The notes: generated by a model not told the origin, from the letters alone. Counted from the stretch's first letter, positions 1-8,721 are shown. The stretch: 64,000 nucleotides of DNA from JASLEW01 sp035544875 (GCA_035544875.1 DASZZP010000081.1:62001-126000), one strand, 5' to 3'. Numbers and translations are program-made.

Positions 1-2
1 CG

Positions 3-275
3 GTCGGCCCGGAGACCACCGTCGGGCGCCGCGACCCGGTGACCGGCATCTTCCCCGACGTCGATCTGACGCCGGTCGACAGCCAGCGCTCGGTCTCGCG
101 GCGCCACGCCAAGATCTACCGCCGCGGCGCCAAGTTCTTCCTGGCCGAAGAGATCGGCACCATGAACAGCACCTTCCTCAATGGCGGCCGGCTCGAGACC
201 GGCGTCCCCGGCGAGATCCAGCCCGGGTCCGAGCTGCGCTTCGGCGTGGTCGTCCTTCGCCTCGAGGTCCCATAG
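3..275 (+). CDS. FHA-domain protein, C-terminal part (5' end outside window)
   Basis: The frame is open from the left window edge to a TAG at 273-275, so only about 90 C-terminal residues are visible. They form most of a forkhead-associated fold: a GR turn near the start (VGRRDP), the phosphopeptide-contacting SRRHA motif, and the NSTFLNG loop before the last strands. FHA domains bind phosphothreonine peptides and are usually fused to, or regulated by, Ser/Thr kinases; the N-terminal part that would reveal a partner domain is missing. The gene ends directly against a 29-bp repeat that recurs inverted at 25.96 kb. The domain call is firm; the role of the whole protein cannot be judged. Confidence 0.85.
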   Translation, partial: VGPETTVGRRDPVTGIFPDVDLTPVDSQRSVSRRHAKIYRRGAKFFLAEEIGTMNSTFLNGGRLETGVPGEIQPGSELRFGVVVLRLEVP

Positions 276-304
276 TCCACCGCCACATCGCAGCGCCGTT
301 TCAT
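276..304. repeat. 29-bp repeat, copy 1 (inverted relative to copy 2 at 25964-25992)
   Basis: These 29 bases begin directly after the stop codon of the FHA gene and are the exact reverse complement of 25964-25992. The core read on the minus strand starts ATGAAACGGCGC. I found no third copy in the window. It is too long to be chance in a window of this size. Confidence 0.8.
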
Positions 305-357
305 CTCTCGGGGTGTCCGTAGGCGGTGGGGGCTAAGAGTAAGGAGGCGCTCTAGCG

Positions 358-1641
358 ATGCGCGTGCTGCTGGTCGCCAACACCCTGCCGCCGCGCGACG
401 TTTCCGGCGTCGGAGAACAGGTGCTACAGTTGGCGGCCGGCCTGCGGCAGGGTGGCGATGAGGTAGAGGTCCTGGGGCGGGGGCCGGGCGGCGTCGCGGG
501 CCCCAAGGTCCTGTTCCCGCTCCTGGCGGTGCCGGCGGTGTGGCGGGCGCTGCGCCGGTTCCATCCCGAGGTGGTGCAGCTGCACGAGTCGGACGGCGGC
601 CTGGCGGCGCTGCTCTTCGCCTGGCTCACGCCGCGCCGCGCGCCGCGCCCGCTGCTCGTGGCACTGCTCCAGGTCAGCTATCGCGAGGAGCGGCGCGCCG
701 TGCGGCCGCTGGTCTTCGAGGGCCGCGTGCTCGGCCGGCCGTCGCGGGTCGAGCTGCGGTTCCGCCGATTCAAGGCGCCGCTGCAGATCTGGCTCGGCCG
801 GGCGACTGTCCGCGGCGCCGACCGGGTACTGGCGCCGAGCGCCGCGACCGCGGCCGAGCTCCGCCGCGACTACGGCGTCGAGCGGATCGCCGTGGTCCCC
901 AACGTGACTGGCGGTCTGCCGGTGCCGCCAGAGCCGGTGGTCCCGTCCGCGCCGGGTGCGCATTCCGGAATGGCGGCGCCGTCCGGGACGAGGGCGGGCG
1001 GGGACGGTGGCGGGCGCGGCGAGGGCTATCTGCTGCTGGTCGGGCGGCTGCGCATCCGCAAGGGCGTCGAGGTGCTGCTCGCGGCGCTGGCCGAGCTTCG
1101 GCAGCGCCTCCTCGCCGAGCGGCCGCGGGCGTGGGCGGCAGTGCGCCTGCAGATCGCCGGCGACGGCGAGCACCGGGCGGCGCTCGAGCGCACCACGGCG
1201 GAGCTGGGGCTCGGCGGCACGGTCGCGTTTCTCGGCCGGCAGGCGGCGCCGGCAGTGCGCGGCCTGCTGCAGGGCGCGGCGGCGCTGGTGGTACCCTCCA
1301 TTTACGAGGGGATGCCGCTGGTGGTGCTCGAAGCGATGGAGGCGGCGCTGCCGGTCGTCGCCAGCCGGGTGGCGGGCATCCCGGAGGTGGTGGAGGACGG
1401 GACGACCGGCTGGCTGGTGCCGCCCGAGGATCCGCGCCGCCTGGCCGCGGCGCTGGCCGAGCTGCTGGCCGAGCCCGAGGAGGCGCGGCGGCGCGGTGCG
1501 GCCGGGCGCCGCCGGCTGGACGAGCGCTTCCGGCCGGCGCACGCCGCGGCGCAGTGGCGCGCCGCGGTGCTCGGCCCGGGCGGCGGGCGGCCGGCGAGCG
1601 CGGCGCAGACCATGGCGGCTTCGGAGAGGACCCTGAGATGA
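358..1641 (+). CDS. Glycosyltransferase family 4 (GT-B fold)
   Basis: A protein of 427 residues with the two-domain layout of GT4 enzymes, which transfer a sugar from a nucleotide donor in lipopolysaccharide or exopolysaccharide assembly. The N-terminal domain opens with the LVANTLPPRDVSGVGEQ acceptor loop. The donor domain starts near residue 225 (GRLRIRKGVEVLL) and carries the EX7E pair at E317 and E325 (EGMPLVVLE). A Gly/Ala-rich spacer sits between the domains (about residues 197-222) and the C-terminus is a short low-complexity tail. ATG at 358 fits: it lies shortly after a purine-rich AAGGAGG-like stretch (about 341-347). The stop overlaps the next start (ATGA, 1638-1641), so the two are co-translated. 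The sugar specificity cannot be read. Confidence 0.9.
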   Translation: MRVLLVANTLPPRDVSGVGEQVLQLAAGLRQGGDEVEVLGRGPGGVAGPKVLFPLLAVPAVWRALRRFHPEVVQLHESDGGLAALLFAWLTPRRAPRPLLVALLQVSYREERRAVRPLVFEGRVLGRPSRVELRFRRFKAPLQIWLGRATVRGADRVLAPSAATAAELRRDYGVERIAVVPNVTGGLPVPPEPVVPSAPGAHSGMAAPSGTRAGGDGGGRGEGYLLLVGRLRIRKGVEVLLAALAELRQRLLAERPRAWAAVRLQIAGDGEHRAALERTTAELGLGGTVAFLGRQAAPAVRGLLQGAAALVVPSIYEGMPLVVLEAMEAALPVVASRVAGIPEVVEDGTTGWLVPPEDPRRLAAALAELLAEPEEARRRGAAGRRRLDERFRPAHAAAQWRAAVLGPGGGRPASAAQTMAASERTLR

Positions 1642-2150
1642 TGGGACGCGCCTTGTTGCTGCTCGGCCTGCTGGCGACCCTCGGGCTGATCGCCGCCGCC
1701 GCGATGGGGTATGGGGTGAGCGGCAGCTTCGGACGCCAGCTTGGGTCGGGCGCCGATCTGCTGCGCGGCCACGTCCTGGTCGGCCTGGGCGCCTGCCTGG
1801 TGCTGCTATTCTCGCATTGCTGGATCCTGCTCTACCTGCTGGCGACCGGGCGGGTGGTCGCCGGGCTGGTGCGGGAGAACGGCCTCGAGGCGGAGATTGC
1901 CGCGCGCAGCGGGCGGCTGCGGCTCCGCGCCCTGCCCTGGCTGGCTCTGGCCCTGATGGCCGCCCTCGCCACCTTCCTGCTAGGCAGCATCGCCTTCGCC
2001 GGCTCGGCCCCGGTCGGAGTGCACCACGCCCTGTTCTACGCCACCCTGGCGGCGCAGGGGCGGGCCCTGTGGATCGAGAGCCGGGTGCTGCGCGACAACC
2101 ACCGTCTGCTGGCGGATCTCGGCCAGCGGCTGCAGGGTCATGCTGCCTGA
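1638..2150 (+). CDS. Small integral membrane protein, function unknown
   Basis: A protein of 170 residues. The ATG at 1638 overlaps the preceding stop by four bases; a second ATG at 1641 is equally possible. I see an N-terminal hydrophobic segment (about residues 3-25), a second (about 45-70) and a third (about 100-120), with charged stretches between them. There is no motif I can name. It sits between a GT4 and a GT2 gene with overlaps on both sides (its end overlaps the next start at 2140), so it probably belongs to the same surface-glycan unit, perhaps as a membrane partner. That role is inferred from position only. Confidence 0.75.
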   Translation: MMGRALLLLGLLATLGLIAAAAMGYGVSGSFGRQLGSGADLLRGHVLVGLGACLVLLFSHCWILLYLLATGRVVAGLVRENGLEAEIAARSGRLRLRALPWLALALMAALATFLLGSIAFAGSAPVGVHHALFYATLAAQGRALWIESRVLRDNHRLLADLGQRLQGHAA

Positions 2151-3153
2151 AGGCCCGCCCGCGGGCGCGCCGCACGAGCTCGGGAGCGTCCCCGAGGGCT
2201 GCGCCGAGGGCCGCCGCGGGCGCGATTTAGGCGGCCGCGTCGCCGTGGTGCTGGTCAACTGGAACGGCGCCGCCGACACCCTGGCCACGCTTGGCTCGCT
2301 CGACCGGACGGCCGGCGGCGAGGCGCTGTGCCGGCTGGTGGTCGACAACGGCTCCTCCGACGACTCGGTGCCGCGGCTGCGCGCCGAGCGGCCGGGGCTG
2401 GAGGTGATCGAGACCGGCGCCAACCTCGGATTCGCCGGCGGCAACGCGGTCGGCATCCGCCGCGCCCTGGCCGATCGCGAGGTGGCCTGGGTGCTGCTGC
2501 TCAATACCGACGTCGTCGTCGATCGCGGCTTCCTGCCGCCTCTGCTCGCCGCCTGTGCCGACCCGCGGGTGGGCGCCGCCGGCCCCAAGATCTTCTTCCA
2601 CGACCCGCCGGACCGGCTGTGGGCGGCGGGCGGGCGGCTGCGCATCCGCGAGACGGTGGCCCAGGAGTTTGGGCGCGGCCAGCCGGATGGTCCGCGCTTC
2701 GACCGCGCGGCCGACGTGACCTACCTGACGACCTGCTGCCTACTGATCCCGCGCGACGCGCTGGAGCGGGTCGGCCCGCTCGACCCCGCCTACTTCATCA
2801 ACGTCGACGACGCCGACTGGTGCCGGCGGGCGCTCGACGCCGGCTTCCGGCTGCGCTACGTGCCGCAGAGCAGGATCTGGCACAAGGTGGCGGCCGCGAC
2901 GGGGGGCGGCTACACGCCGGCCAAGACCTTCCACACCGGCCGCAGCAGCGCGCTCTACGTGCGCCGCCACGGCGGCGCCGCGGCGATGGCGGGGTTTCTG
3001 GCCGCCAACCTCCTCGCGCTGCCCGCCGCCTGGCTGCGCGAGCTGCCGCGCCGTAACACGAGCGCCGTGCGCTCCAAGGCGCGCGGCCTGCTGCGCGGGC
3101 TGCTCGAGCCGCTGCCCGAGCCGCCGCGCGGCGCCCGCCCGCCGGAGCCTTGA
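2140..3153 (+). CDS. Glycosyltransferase family 2, rhamnosyltransferase-like
   Basis: A protein of 337 residues with a GT-A fold. After about 30 low-complexity residues the domain begins with VAVVLVNWNG, then VVDNGSSDDSV, LGFAGGNAVGIRRAL and the LLLNTDVVVD metal-binding segment. It continues with GAAGPKIFF, a NVDDADWCRRALDAGF acceptor-site block and an RIWHKVAAATGG motif typical of the dTDP-rhamnosyltransferase / WcaA-like branch of GT2. The C-terminal part is basic and amphipathic and probably peripheral to the membrane. ATG 2140 overlaps the previous gene by 11 bases; a shorter protein starting nearer residue 30 cannot be excluded. The family call is sure; donor and acceptor are unknown. 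Confidence 0.9.
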   Translation: MLPEGPPAGAPHELGSVPEGCAEGRRGRDLGGRVAVVLVNWNGAADTLATLGSLDRTAGGEALCRLVVDNGSSDDSVPRLRAERPGLEVIETGANLGFAGGNAVGIRRALADREVAWVLLLNTDVVVDRGFLPPLLAACADPRVGAAGPKIFFHDPPDRLWAAGGRLRIRETVAQEFGRGQPDGPRFDRAADVTYLTTCCLLIPRDALERVGPLDPAYFINVDDADWCRRALDAGFRLRYVPQSRIWHKVAAATGGGYTPAKTFHTGRSSALYVRRHGGAAAMAGFLAANLLALPAAWLRELPRRNTSAVRSKARGLLRGLLEPLPEPPRGARPPEP

Positions 3154-3160
3154 GCCGCTC

Positions 3161-3856
3161 GTGACCACGACCATCCTGTTCACCGGTGCGGTGCAGATGC
3201 TGCTCTTGCTGCTCTCGATCTCCGCCCACGAGTCGGCGCACGCCTGGGTGGCCGACCGCCGCGGCGATTCGACCTCGCGCCTGCTGGGGCGGATCTCGCT
3301 CAACCCTCTGCGCCATCTCGACCCCTTCGGCACGTTGATCCTGCCGCTGGCCCTGGTCGCCTTCGGCCTGCCGGTCTTCGGCTGGGGACGGCCGCCGCTG
3401 GTGCTCGGCAAGAATCTGCGCCGCCCCTACTGGGACAGCCTGCTGATCGCCGGCGCCGGGCCGGCGGCCAACCTGCTGCTTGCCCTGCTGGCGACGGTCG
3501 CGATCGGGGTGGCCGCCACCAAGCTCGGGCCGGACGGGCGCGAGGCGGCCACCAAGGCTTTGTTCGAGCAGACCGACGCCGCGACCGGCAGGCTGGGCGG
3601 GTTCCCGTTGATGTTCACGCTGGTGCGCATGGCGACCCTCAACGCCTTCCTGGCGGTTTTCAACCTGCTGCCGCTGCCGCCGTTGGACGGCGGGCAGATC
3701 GCCCTGCTGCTGCTGCCCGCGGACTGGGCGGCGAAGCTTGCCGCCTTGCGCCCCTACGGCTTTATGATCGGCATCGTCCTCGCCATGGTCGGGGTCGTGA
3801 CGGTGGTGCTCTTGCCTTTCTACGGCGTCTTGAGCGTGGTGATCAATCTCCTCTGA
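3161..3856 (+). CDS. Site-2-protease-type membrane metalloprotease (M50)
   Basis: A polytopic membrane zinc protease of 231 residues. The zinc motif is HESAH at residues 23-27 inside the first membrane helix, and the third ligand is D176 in NLLPLPPLDGGQ. A conserved GAGPAANLLLAL helix follows near residue 98. This is the compact, PDZ-less M50 branch common beside trpS in several phyla; such proteases cut substrates within the membrane. The start is GTG 3161, seven bases after the previous stop. It leads the housekeeping group trpS-scpA-scpB-rluB-cmk. The physiological substrate is not evident. Confidence 0.9.
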   Translation: MTTTILFTGAVQMLLLLLSISAHESAHAWVADRRGDSTSRLLGRISLNPLRHLDPFGTLILPLALVAFGLPVFGWGRPPLVLGKNLRRPYWDSLLIAGAGPAANLLLALLATVAIGVAATKLGPDGREAATKALFEQTDAATGRLGGFPLMFTLVRMATLNAFLAVFNLLPLPPLDGGQIALLLLPADWAAKLAALRPYGFMIGIVLAMVGVVTVVLLPFYGVLSVVINLL

Positions 3857-3897
3857 CAGAAGGGACGGGATCGGCCGGTGCCAAGGAAGATCAGATC

Positions 3898-4977
3898 GTG
3901 AGCGAAGCGGAAGTCGTCCTGTCGGGCATGCGCTCGACCGGCAAGATCCACCTCGGCAACTACTTCGGCGCCCTCAAGAACTGGGTGGAGCTGCAGGACC
4001 GCTACCGCTGCCACTACATGGCGGCCGACTGGCACGCCATGACCAGCGACTACGCCGATCCGAGCGAGATCGCCGCGAACACGGTCGAGATGGTGCTCGA
4101 CTGGATCGCCGCCGGGCTCGACCCCGAGCGCTCGGTCATCTTCGTCCAGTCGATGGTGCCGGAGCACGCCGAGCTCCACCTGCTGCTGTCGATGATCACA
4201 CCGCTCGGCTGGCTGGAGCGGGTGCCCACCTACAAGGAGCAGTTGCGGCAGGTCGAGAACCGCGACCTCGCCACCTACGGCTTTCTCGGCTACCCGGTGC
4301 TGCAGGCGGTCGACATCATGATTTACCGCGCCGACTTCGTGCCGGTCGGCGAGGACCAGGCGAGCCACGTCGAGATGTGCCGCGAGGTGGTGCGGCGCTT
4401 CCACCACTTCTACGGCGAGGTCTTTCCGGAGCCGCGGGCGCTGTTCACGCCGACCCCGAACGTGCCCGGCATCGACGGCCGCAAGATGTCGAAGTCTTAC
4501 GGCAACGCGATCAACCTGACCGATCCGCCCGAGGCGATCCGCCAGAAGTGCATGCAGATGTTCACCGACCCCCAGCGCGTGCGGCGCAGCGACCCGGGGC
4601 GCCCCGAGGTCTGCAACCTCTACGAGTTCCATCGCCTGGTCTCGCCCGGAGCGCAGCAGGAGAGGGTGGCGCGGGAGTGCCGGGCGGCGGCCATCGGCTG
4701 CGTCGACGACAAGAAGCTCATCGCGCAGACGATCGTCGATTTTTTGGAGCCGATGCGCCGGCGGCGCGCCGAGCTCGAACGCGACCGCGACACTATCTAC
4801 GACATCCTGCGCACCGGCGCGCGCCGGGCGCGCGAGCGAGCCGGCGAGACCATGGAGAGGGTGCGGGCCGCGATCAAGCTCGATTATCGGAGCGAGCGGA
4901 GCGAGCGGAGCCAGCGCAGCCCGGGCAGCCCGGGCAACCAGGGCGGCTTGGCCGCTGACGCCAAGGCGGTGCGGTGA
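3898..4977 (+). CDS. trpS: Tryptophan--tRNA ligase
   Basis: A class I aminoacyl-tRNA synthetase of 359 residues that charges tRNA-Trp. The HIGH-type signature is TGKIHLGNYFGAL (residues 14-26) and the KMSKS loop is at residues 196-200 within GRKMSKSYGNAI. The tryptophan pocket region (QAVDIMIYRADFVPVGEDQ) is normal. The start is GTG 3898, since the conserved domain begins a few residues later. The last 30 residues are an unusual tail in which a Ser-Glu-Arg unit and Pro-Gly units repeat, encoded by short tandem DNA repeats near 4890-4940; a typical TrpS lacks it. The stop overlaps the scpA start by four bases. Confidence 0.97.
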   Translation: MSEAEVVLSGMRSTGKIHLGNYFGALKNWVELQDRYRCHYMAADWHAMTSDYADPSEIAANTVEMVLDWIAAGLDPERSVIFVQSMVPEHAELHLLLSMITPLGWLERVPTYKEQLRQVENRDLATYGFLGYPVLQAVDIMIYRADFVPVGEDQASHVEMCREVVRRFHHFYGEVFPEPRALFTPTPNVPGIDGRKMSKSYGNAINLTDPPEAIRQKCMQMFTDPQRVRRSDPGRPEVCNLYEFHRLVSPGAQQERVARECRAAAIGCVDDKKLIAQTIVDFLEPMRRRRAELERDRDTIYDILRTGARRARERAGETMERVRAAIKLDYRSERSERSQRSPGSPGNQGGLAADAKAVR

Positions 4978-5771
4978 GCGAGCCGGAATCTCTGCTGCCC
5001 GCCGCGTGGCGCGTCCAGCTGCCGGTCTTCGAAGGGCCGCTCGACCTGCTGCTGCACCTGGTCAAGCTCAACCGGGTCGAGATTACCGATATCCCGGTGG
5101 CGGCGATCTGCGACCAGTTCCACGCCTACCTGGCGTTGATGGAGGAGCTCAACCTCGACATCGCCGGCGAGTACATCTACGAGGCGGCGCTGCTCATCCA
5201 CCTCAAGTCCAAGCTGCTGCTGCCGCGTCCTGCGGCGCGCGCCGGGGAGCCGGAGGAAGACCCGCGCCAGGAGCTGGTCGAGCGTCTGCTCGAGTACCGG
5301 CGCCTGAAGGAGGCGGCGCAATCGCTGGCCGAGGTCCACCGCATGCGGGTCGGCATCTGGACGCGGCGGCCGCAACCGCTGCCGCCGGCCGCGGCCGGCG
5401 AGGAGGAGGCCGCGGTGGAGCTGGGCGAGGTCTCGCTCTTCGATCTGCTGGCGGCGCTCAAGCAGGCGCTGCAGCGCTACGACCGCGAGCACCCGCCGGC
5501 GCTGACCCTGGCGGGCGAGGTGTTCTCGGTGCGCGGCCAGTTCGACCGCCTGCTCGCGGCGCTCGACCGCGGGGCGGGGCGCCCGTTCGACCTGCTCGAC
5601 GACCTGCGCCGGCTCTCCTGCCGGGCCGAGGCGATCGCGGCCTTCCTGGCGGTGCTCGAGCTGGCGCGGCTCAACCTGATCCGGCTGCACCAGACCAAGG
5701 GCGGCGAGATCCTGGTCTACCGCACCACCCGCGAGCTGGCGTCCGCCGACCGGGAGGCGATCGGAGCATGA
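4974..5771 (+). CDS. scpA: Segregation and condensation protein A
   Basis: ScpA is the kleisin subunit that bridges the SMC heads and binds ScpB in chromosome condensation. The protein has 265 residues, with the conserved N-terminal block (VFEGPLDLLLHLVKLNRVEITDIPV), the middle block AGEYIYEAALLIHLKSKLLLPRP and a C-terminal winged-helix part (FLAVLELARLNLIRLHQ). The start GTG 4974 overlaps the trpS stop, and the end overlaps scpB by four bases. A slightly longer, charged linker (about residues 80-150) is the only deviation. Confidence 0.95.
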   Translation: MSEPESLLPAAWRVQLPVFEGPLDLLLHLVKLNRVEITDIPVAAICDQFHAYLALMEELNLDIAGEYIYEAALLIHLKSKLLLPRPAARAGEPEEDPRQELVERLLEYRRLKEAAQSLAEVHRMRVGIWTRRPQPLPPAAAGEEEAAVELGEVSLFDLLAALKQALQRYDREHPPALTLAGEVFSVRGQFDRLLAALDRGAGRPFDLLDDLRRLSCRAEAIAAFLAVLELARLNLIRLHQTKGGEILVYRTTRELASADREAIGA

Positions 5772-6607
5772 CCGAGCGCAGCGAGATGGAGGCGGCCCTG
5801 GAGTCGATCCTCTTCGTCTCCTCCGAGCCGGTGCCGCGGTCGCGCCTGGTCGAGCTGTTCGACGAGGAGGAGCGCGAGGAAGCCGCCCTGGCGCTGGCCG
5901 CGGTGCTGGCCCGCTATGCCGCCGGCGAGGCGCGGGGGGTGATGGTCGAGGACGTGGCGGGGGGGGTGCGGCTGGTCACCAGGCCCGAGATGGGCGGCTG
6001 GCTGCGCCGCTTCTTCGAGGCCGGGGCCGGCAGCAAGCTGTCGATGGCGGCGCTCGAGACGCTGGCGATCATCGCCTACCGCCAGCCGATCACCGGTCCC
6101 GAGATCCAGGAGCTGCGCAGCGTCAACCCGGTCGGGGTGCTCAAGACGCTGCTCGAGAAGCGGCTGGTGCGCATCGCCGGACGCAAGGAGGTGGTGGGCA
6201 AGCCGTTCCTCTACGCCACCACGCGCGAGTTCCTGGTTCACTTCGGCCTCAACAACCTGCGCGACCTGCCGCCGCTCGAGGAGTTCGAGGAGACCTTCGG
6301 CCTCGGCGCCCCCGAGGGAGGCGAGGCCGGAGCGGGCGGCCTGGCGGCCGCGGAACCCGCCCCCGGTTCCGCGGGCGGGGACGCCGCCACTTCCGCCGCG
6401 GGGGGCGCGTGGGACGACGCAGCCACCCCCGCCGCGGGCAGTGGCGAAGAATCGGGGCTTCCCGACGCCGCGGAGGAGGCGGCGCCCGGCCACCTGGCGC
6501 GCGACGGGTCGGAGCGCGCGGGCGAGCAGGTAGACGATCGGGAGGAGCGGATCCTGCGCGAGGCCGCGGAGCTCGAAGAGCAGGAGCTCGAGGAGCAAGA
6601 GGCTTGA
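5768..6607 (+). CDS. scpB: Segregation and condensation protein B
   Basis: Predicted at 279 residues from ATG 5768 (ATGA overlap with scpA). The first 180 residues are the tandem winged-helix ScpB core: MEAALESILFVSSEPV, then SMAALETLAIIAYRQPITGPEIQELRS, then the GRKEVVGKPFLYATTREFLVHFGL block that contacts ScpA. The last 95 residues are an acidic, Ala/Gly/Glu-rich tail ending in a run of Glu and Glu-Leu repeats, longer than in most ScpB proteins and probably disordered. Its end overlaps the following TTG start (TTGA). Confidence 0.95.
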   Translation: MTERSEMEAALESILFVSSEPVPRSRLVELFDEEEREEAALALAAVLARYAAGEARGVMVEDVAGGVRLVTRPEMGGWLRRFFEAGAGSKLSMAALETLAIIAYRQPITGPEIQELRSVNPVGVLKTLLEKRLVRIAGRKEVVGKPFLYATTREFLVHFGLNNLRDLPPLEEFEETFGLGAPEGGEAGAGGLAAAEPAPGSAGGDAATSAAGGAWDDAATPAAGSGEESGLPDAAEEAAPGHLARDGSERAGEQVDDREERILREAAELEEQELEEQEA

Positions 6608-7998
6608 GCGAAGAGCGGCTGCAGAAGCTGCTGGCCCGGGCAGGGATCGCCTCGCGCCGCAAGGCCGAGGAGCTGATCCGCGAGGGACGGGTGACCGTCA
6701 ACGGGCAGGTCGCCGCGATCGGCGACAAGGCCGACCTCGAGCGCGACTCGGTCAAGCTCGACGAGCGGCGGATCCACGCCCTCTCCAGCCACCGCTATCT
6801 CCTGCTCAACAAGCCGCGCGGTGTGATGTCGACGGTCTCCGACCCCGGAGGGCGTCCGACCGTCATCGACCTGGTGCCGCCGCCGCTGCGCAAAGCTCTG
6901 GTGCCGGTGGGGCGCCTCGATTTCCTGACCGAAGGCCTGCTTCTCCTGACCGACGACGGCGAGCTCGCGCAGCGCATCGCCCACCCCAGCCACGGCTGCA
7001 CCAAGACCTATGAGGTCAAGGTCCGCGGGCGTCCGGACGAGCAGCAGCTCGACCGGCTGCGAGCGGGCATCGTGCTCGAAGGGCGCCGCACCGCGCCGTG
7101 CCGCATCACGCCGCGGCGGCTGGGCAGGCACCGCCTGGGCGAGCGCGGCGACCAGCGCCCCGCGCCGAGCCGCGGCCGGCGCTCGGCTCCAGGAACGGCA
7201 GGTGGAAGAGCCGGAGCCCGCGCCGTGGGCGACAGCTCCTGGTGGGTGGTCGAGCTGGGGGAGGGGCGGACACGCCAGATCCGCGAGATGTTCCAGCGCG
7301 TCGGCCATCCGGTGCAGAAACTGCGCCGGGTCGCCATCGGCCCGGTCTCCGACCCCGGCCTGCCGCTCGGCACCGTGCGCGAGCTGACCGGCCGCGAGGT
7401 TGAAGCGCTGCGCAAGGCCAGGCCGGGGGCGGCTGATCTCAACCGCGCGGTCGGCGGCGCCGCCGGCCGCGCGGCAGGCCTCCCGCACGAGCCGGGCAAG
7501 GGCGGGCAGCGTGCCGGCAGGAGCGCAGGCGCGAAGGGCGAGACGGGTGCCGGCCGCGCGCCTGGACGCACCCGCGGCACCTCCGGTGGCCCGCGCAGCG
7601 CAGGAAGGAGCCCGGAAGGCCGCGGTCCGAAGCCGGGTTCCCGGCCCCGCCAGACTGGCGCCGGCGCTCGCCCCGGTCCGCGCGCCGGCGGCACCGCCGG
7701 TGCAGGAAAGGGCGCCGCGCACGCCCTTGGGAGCGCTGGGCGCGGCGCAGGCGGCGCGGCGGGCCGCGGCCCGGCACCACCAGGCTCGCGCCCCCGCAAG
7801 GCTGGCGCCGGCGCTCGCCTCGGTCCCCGCGCCGGCGGCGCCGGCGGCCGAGCCAAACGTGGCGCGCGTGAGCCCGGCCGCGGCCCCGGCAGCACTGCCG
7901 GTCGGGGCAAGGGCGGCGCGCGCACCGGCGGGCGCGGTGGCGGGGGCGGCCGCGGTGACCGCGGCGACCGCAGCAGTGCGGGCCGCCGGCGCGGGTAG
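6604..7998 (+). CDS. 23S/16S rRNA pseudouridine synthase (RluB/RsuA family) with long Arg/Gly/Ala tail
   Basis: A protein of 464 residues from TTG 6604, chosen because the S4 RNA-binding domain begins at once (SEERLQKLLARAGIASRRKAEELI) and the codon overlaps the scpB stop. The catalytic domain carries KPRGVMSTVSDPGGRPTV and the VPVGRLDFLTEGLLLLT block; the catalytic Asp is the one in GRLD. GRTRQIREMFQRVGHPV closes the fold. An insertion of about 35 basic residues interrupts the catalytic domain near residue 180. From about residue 280 to the end there is only an Arg/Gly/Ala/Pro-rich tail containing a duplicated block (GSRPRQTGAGARPGPRAGG and a near copy). The tail resembles RNA-binding RGG-type disorder. 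RluB is the usual family in this gene context, but the rRNA target cannot be fixed. Confidence 0.9.
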   Translation: MSEERLQKLLARAGIASRRKAEELIREGRVTVNGQVAAIGDKADLERDSVKLDERRIHALSSHRYLLLNKPRGVMSTVSDPGGRPTVIDLVPPPLRKALVPVGRLDFLTEGLLLLTDDGELAQRIAHPSHGCTKTYEVKVRGRPDEQQLDRLRAGIVLEGRRTAPCRITPRRLGRHRLGERGDQRPAPSRGRRSAPGTAGGRAGARAVGDSSWWVVELGEGRTRQIREMFQRVGHPVQKLRRVAIGPVSDPGLPLGTVRELTGREVEALRKARPGAADLNRAVGGAAGRAAGLPHEPGKGGQRAGRSAGAKGETGAGRAPGRTRGTSGGPRSAGRSPEGRGPKPGSRPRQTGAGARPGPRAGGTAGAGKGAAHALGSAGRGAGGAAGRGPAPPGSRPRKAGAGARLGPRAGGAGGRAKRGAREPGRGPGSTAGRGKGGARTGGRGGGGGRGDRGDRSSAGRRRG

Positions 7999-8004
7999 CG
8001 GCTG

Positions 8005-8691
8005 GTGGCCTCCTCGCGGCCGGTGGTGGTGGCGATCGACGGCCCCTCCGGGGTTGGCAAGAGCACCGCCGCGCGGCGCCTGGCACGCCGGCTCGGCATC
8101 CCGTTTCTCGATACCGGCGCGATGTATCGGGCGATCGCGCTGCGGGTTCTGGAGAGCGGTATCGACCCTGCCGACCAGGCGGCGGTCGAGCGTCTGGCCG
8201 CCGGCGCCGACGTCAGCCTCGAAGCGGGGCCGGACGGCAGCTTCGCGGTGTTGCTCGCCGGGCGGCCCGTCGAGCCCGCGATCCGCGCACCGGAGGTCGG
8301 CGCGGCGACCTCGACCATCGCCGCCTACCCCGGGGTCCGCCGCCGCCTGGTGGCGCTGCAGCGCGCCGCCGCGGCGCGCCAAGGCGGCGTCCTCGAAGGG
8401 CGCGACATCGGCACCCGCGTCTTTCCCGAGACGCCGTACAAGTTCTTCCTCGACGCCCGCTCCGAGGTCCGCCATCGCCGCCGCTATGACGAGCTTGCGG
8501 CGGCCGGCTCCACGGTCTCCTTCGCGCAGGTCGTCGACGACCTCGCCTGCCGCGACCACCGCGACAGCACCCGCTCCGACTCGCCGCTCACCCGCGATCC
8601 CTCCTACACCTTCATCGATGCCTCCGACCTGGGGATCGACGAAGTCGTCGACGCCATGGCCGCCGCAATCGCCCGCACCCCCGCCGGCTGA
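8005..8691 (+). CDS. cmk: Cytidylate kinase
   Basis: Cmk phosphorylates CMP and dCMP with ATP. The 228 residues include the P-loop DGPSGVGKSTAARRLA near residue 12, the NMP-binding FLDTGAMYRAIAL, the GRDIGTRVFPE block and KFFLDARSEVRHRRR. The length is standard for a bacterial Cmk. It starts at GTG 8005, six bases after the rluB-like gene, in the commonly conserved order scpA-scpB-rluB-cmk. There is nothing unusual. Confidence 0.95.
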   Translation: MASSRPVVVAIDGPSGVGKSTAARRLARRLGIPFLDTGAMYRAIALRVLESGIDPADQAAVERLAAGADVSLEAGPDGSFAVLLAGRPVEPAIRAPEVGAATSTIAAYPGVRRRLVALQRAAAARQGGVLEGRDIGTRVFPETPYKFFLDARSEVRHRRRYDELAAAGSTVSFAQVVDDLACRDHRDSTRSDSPLTRDPSYTFIDASDLGIDEVVDAMAAAIARTPAG

Positions 8692-8721
8692 GCGCAGCGC
8701 GGAATCGCAGGATCGCGGTGT

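Noticed and set aside
6238..8559. A 773-codon minus-strand frame across scpB, the pseudouridine synthase and cmk
   Set aside because: No recognisable domain, and the plus-strand genes here have conserved motifs and overlapping starts and stops.
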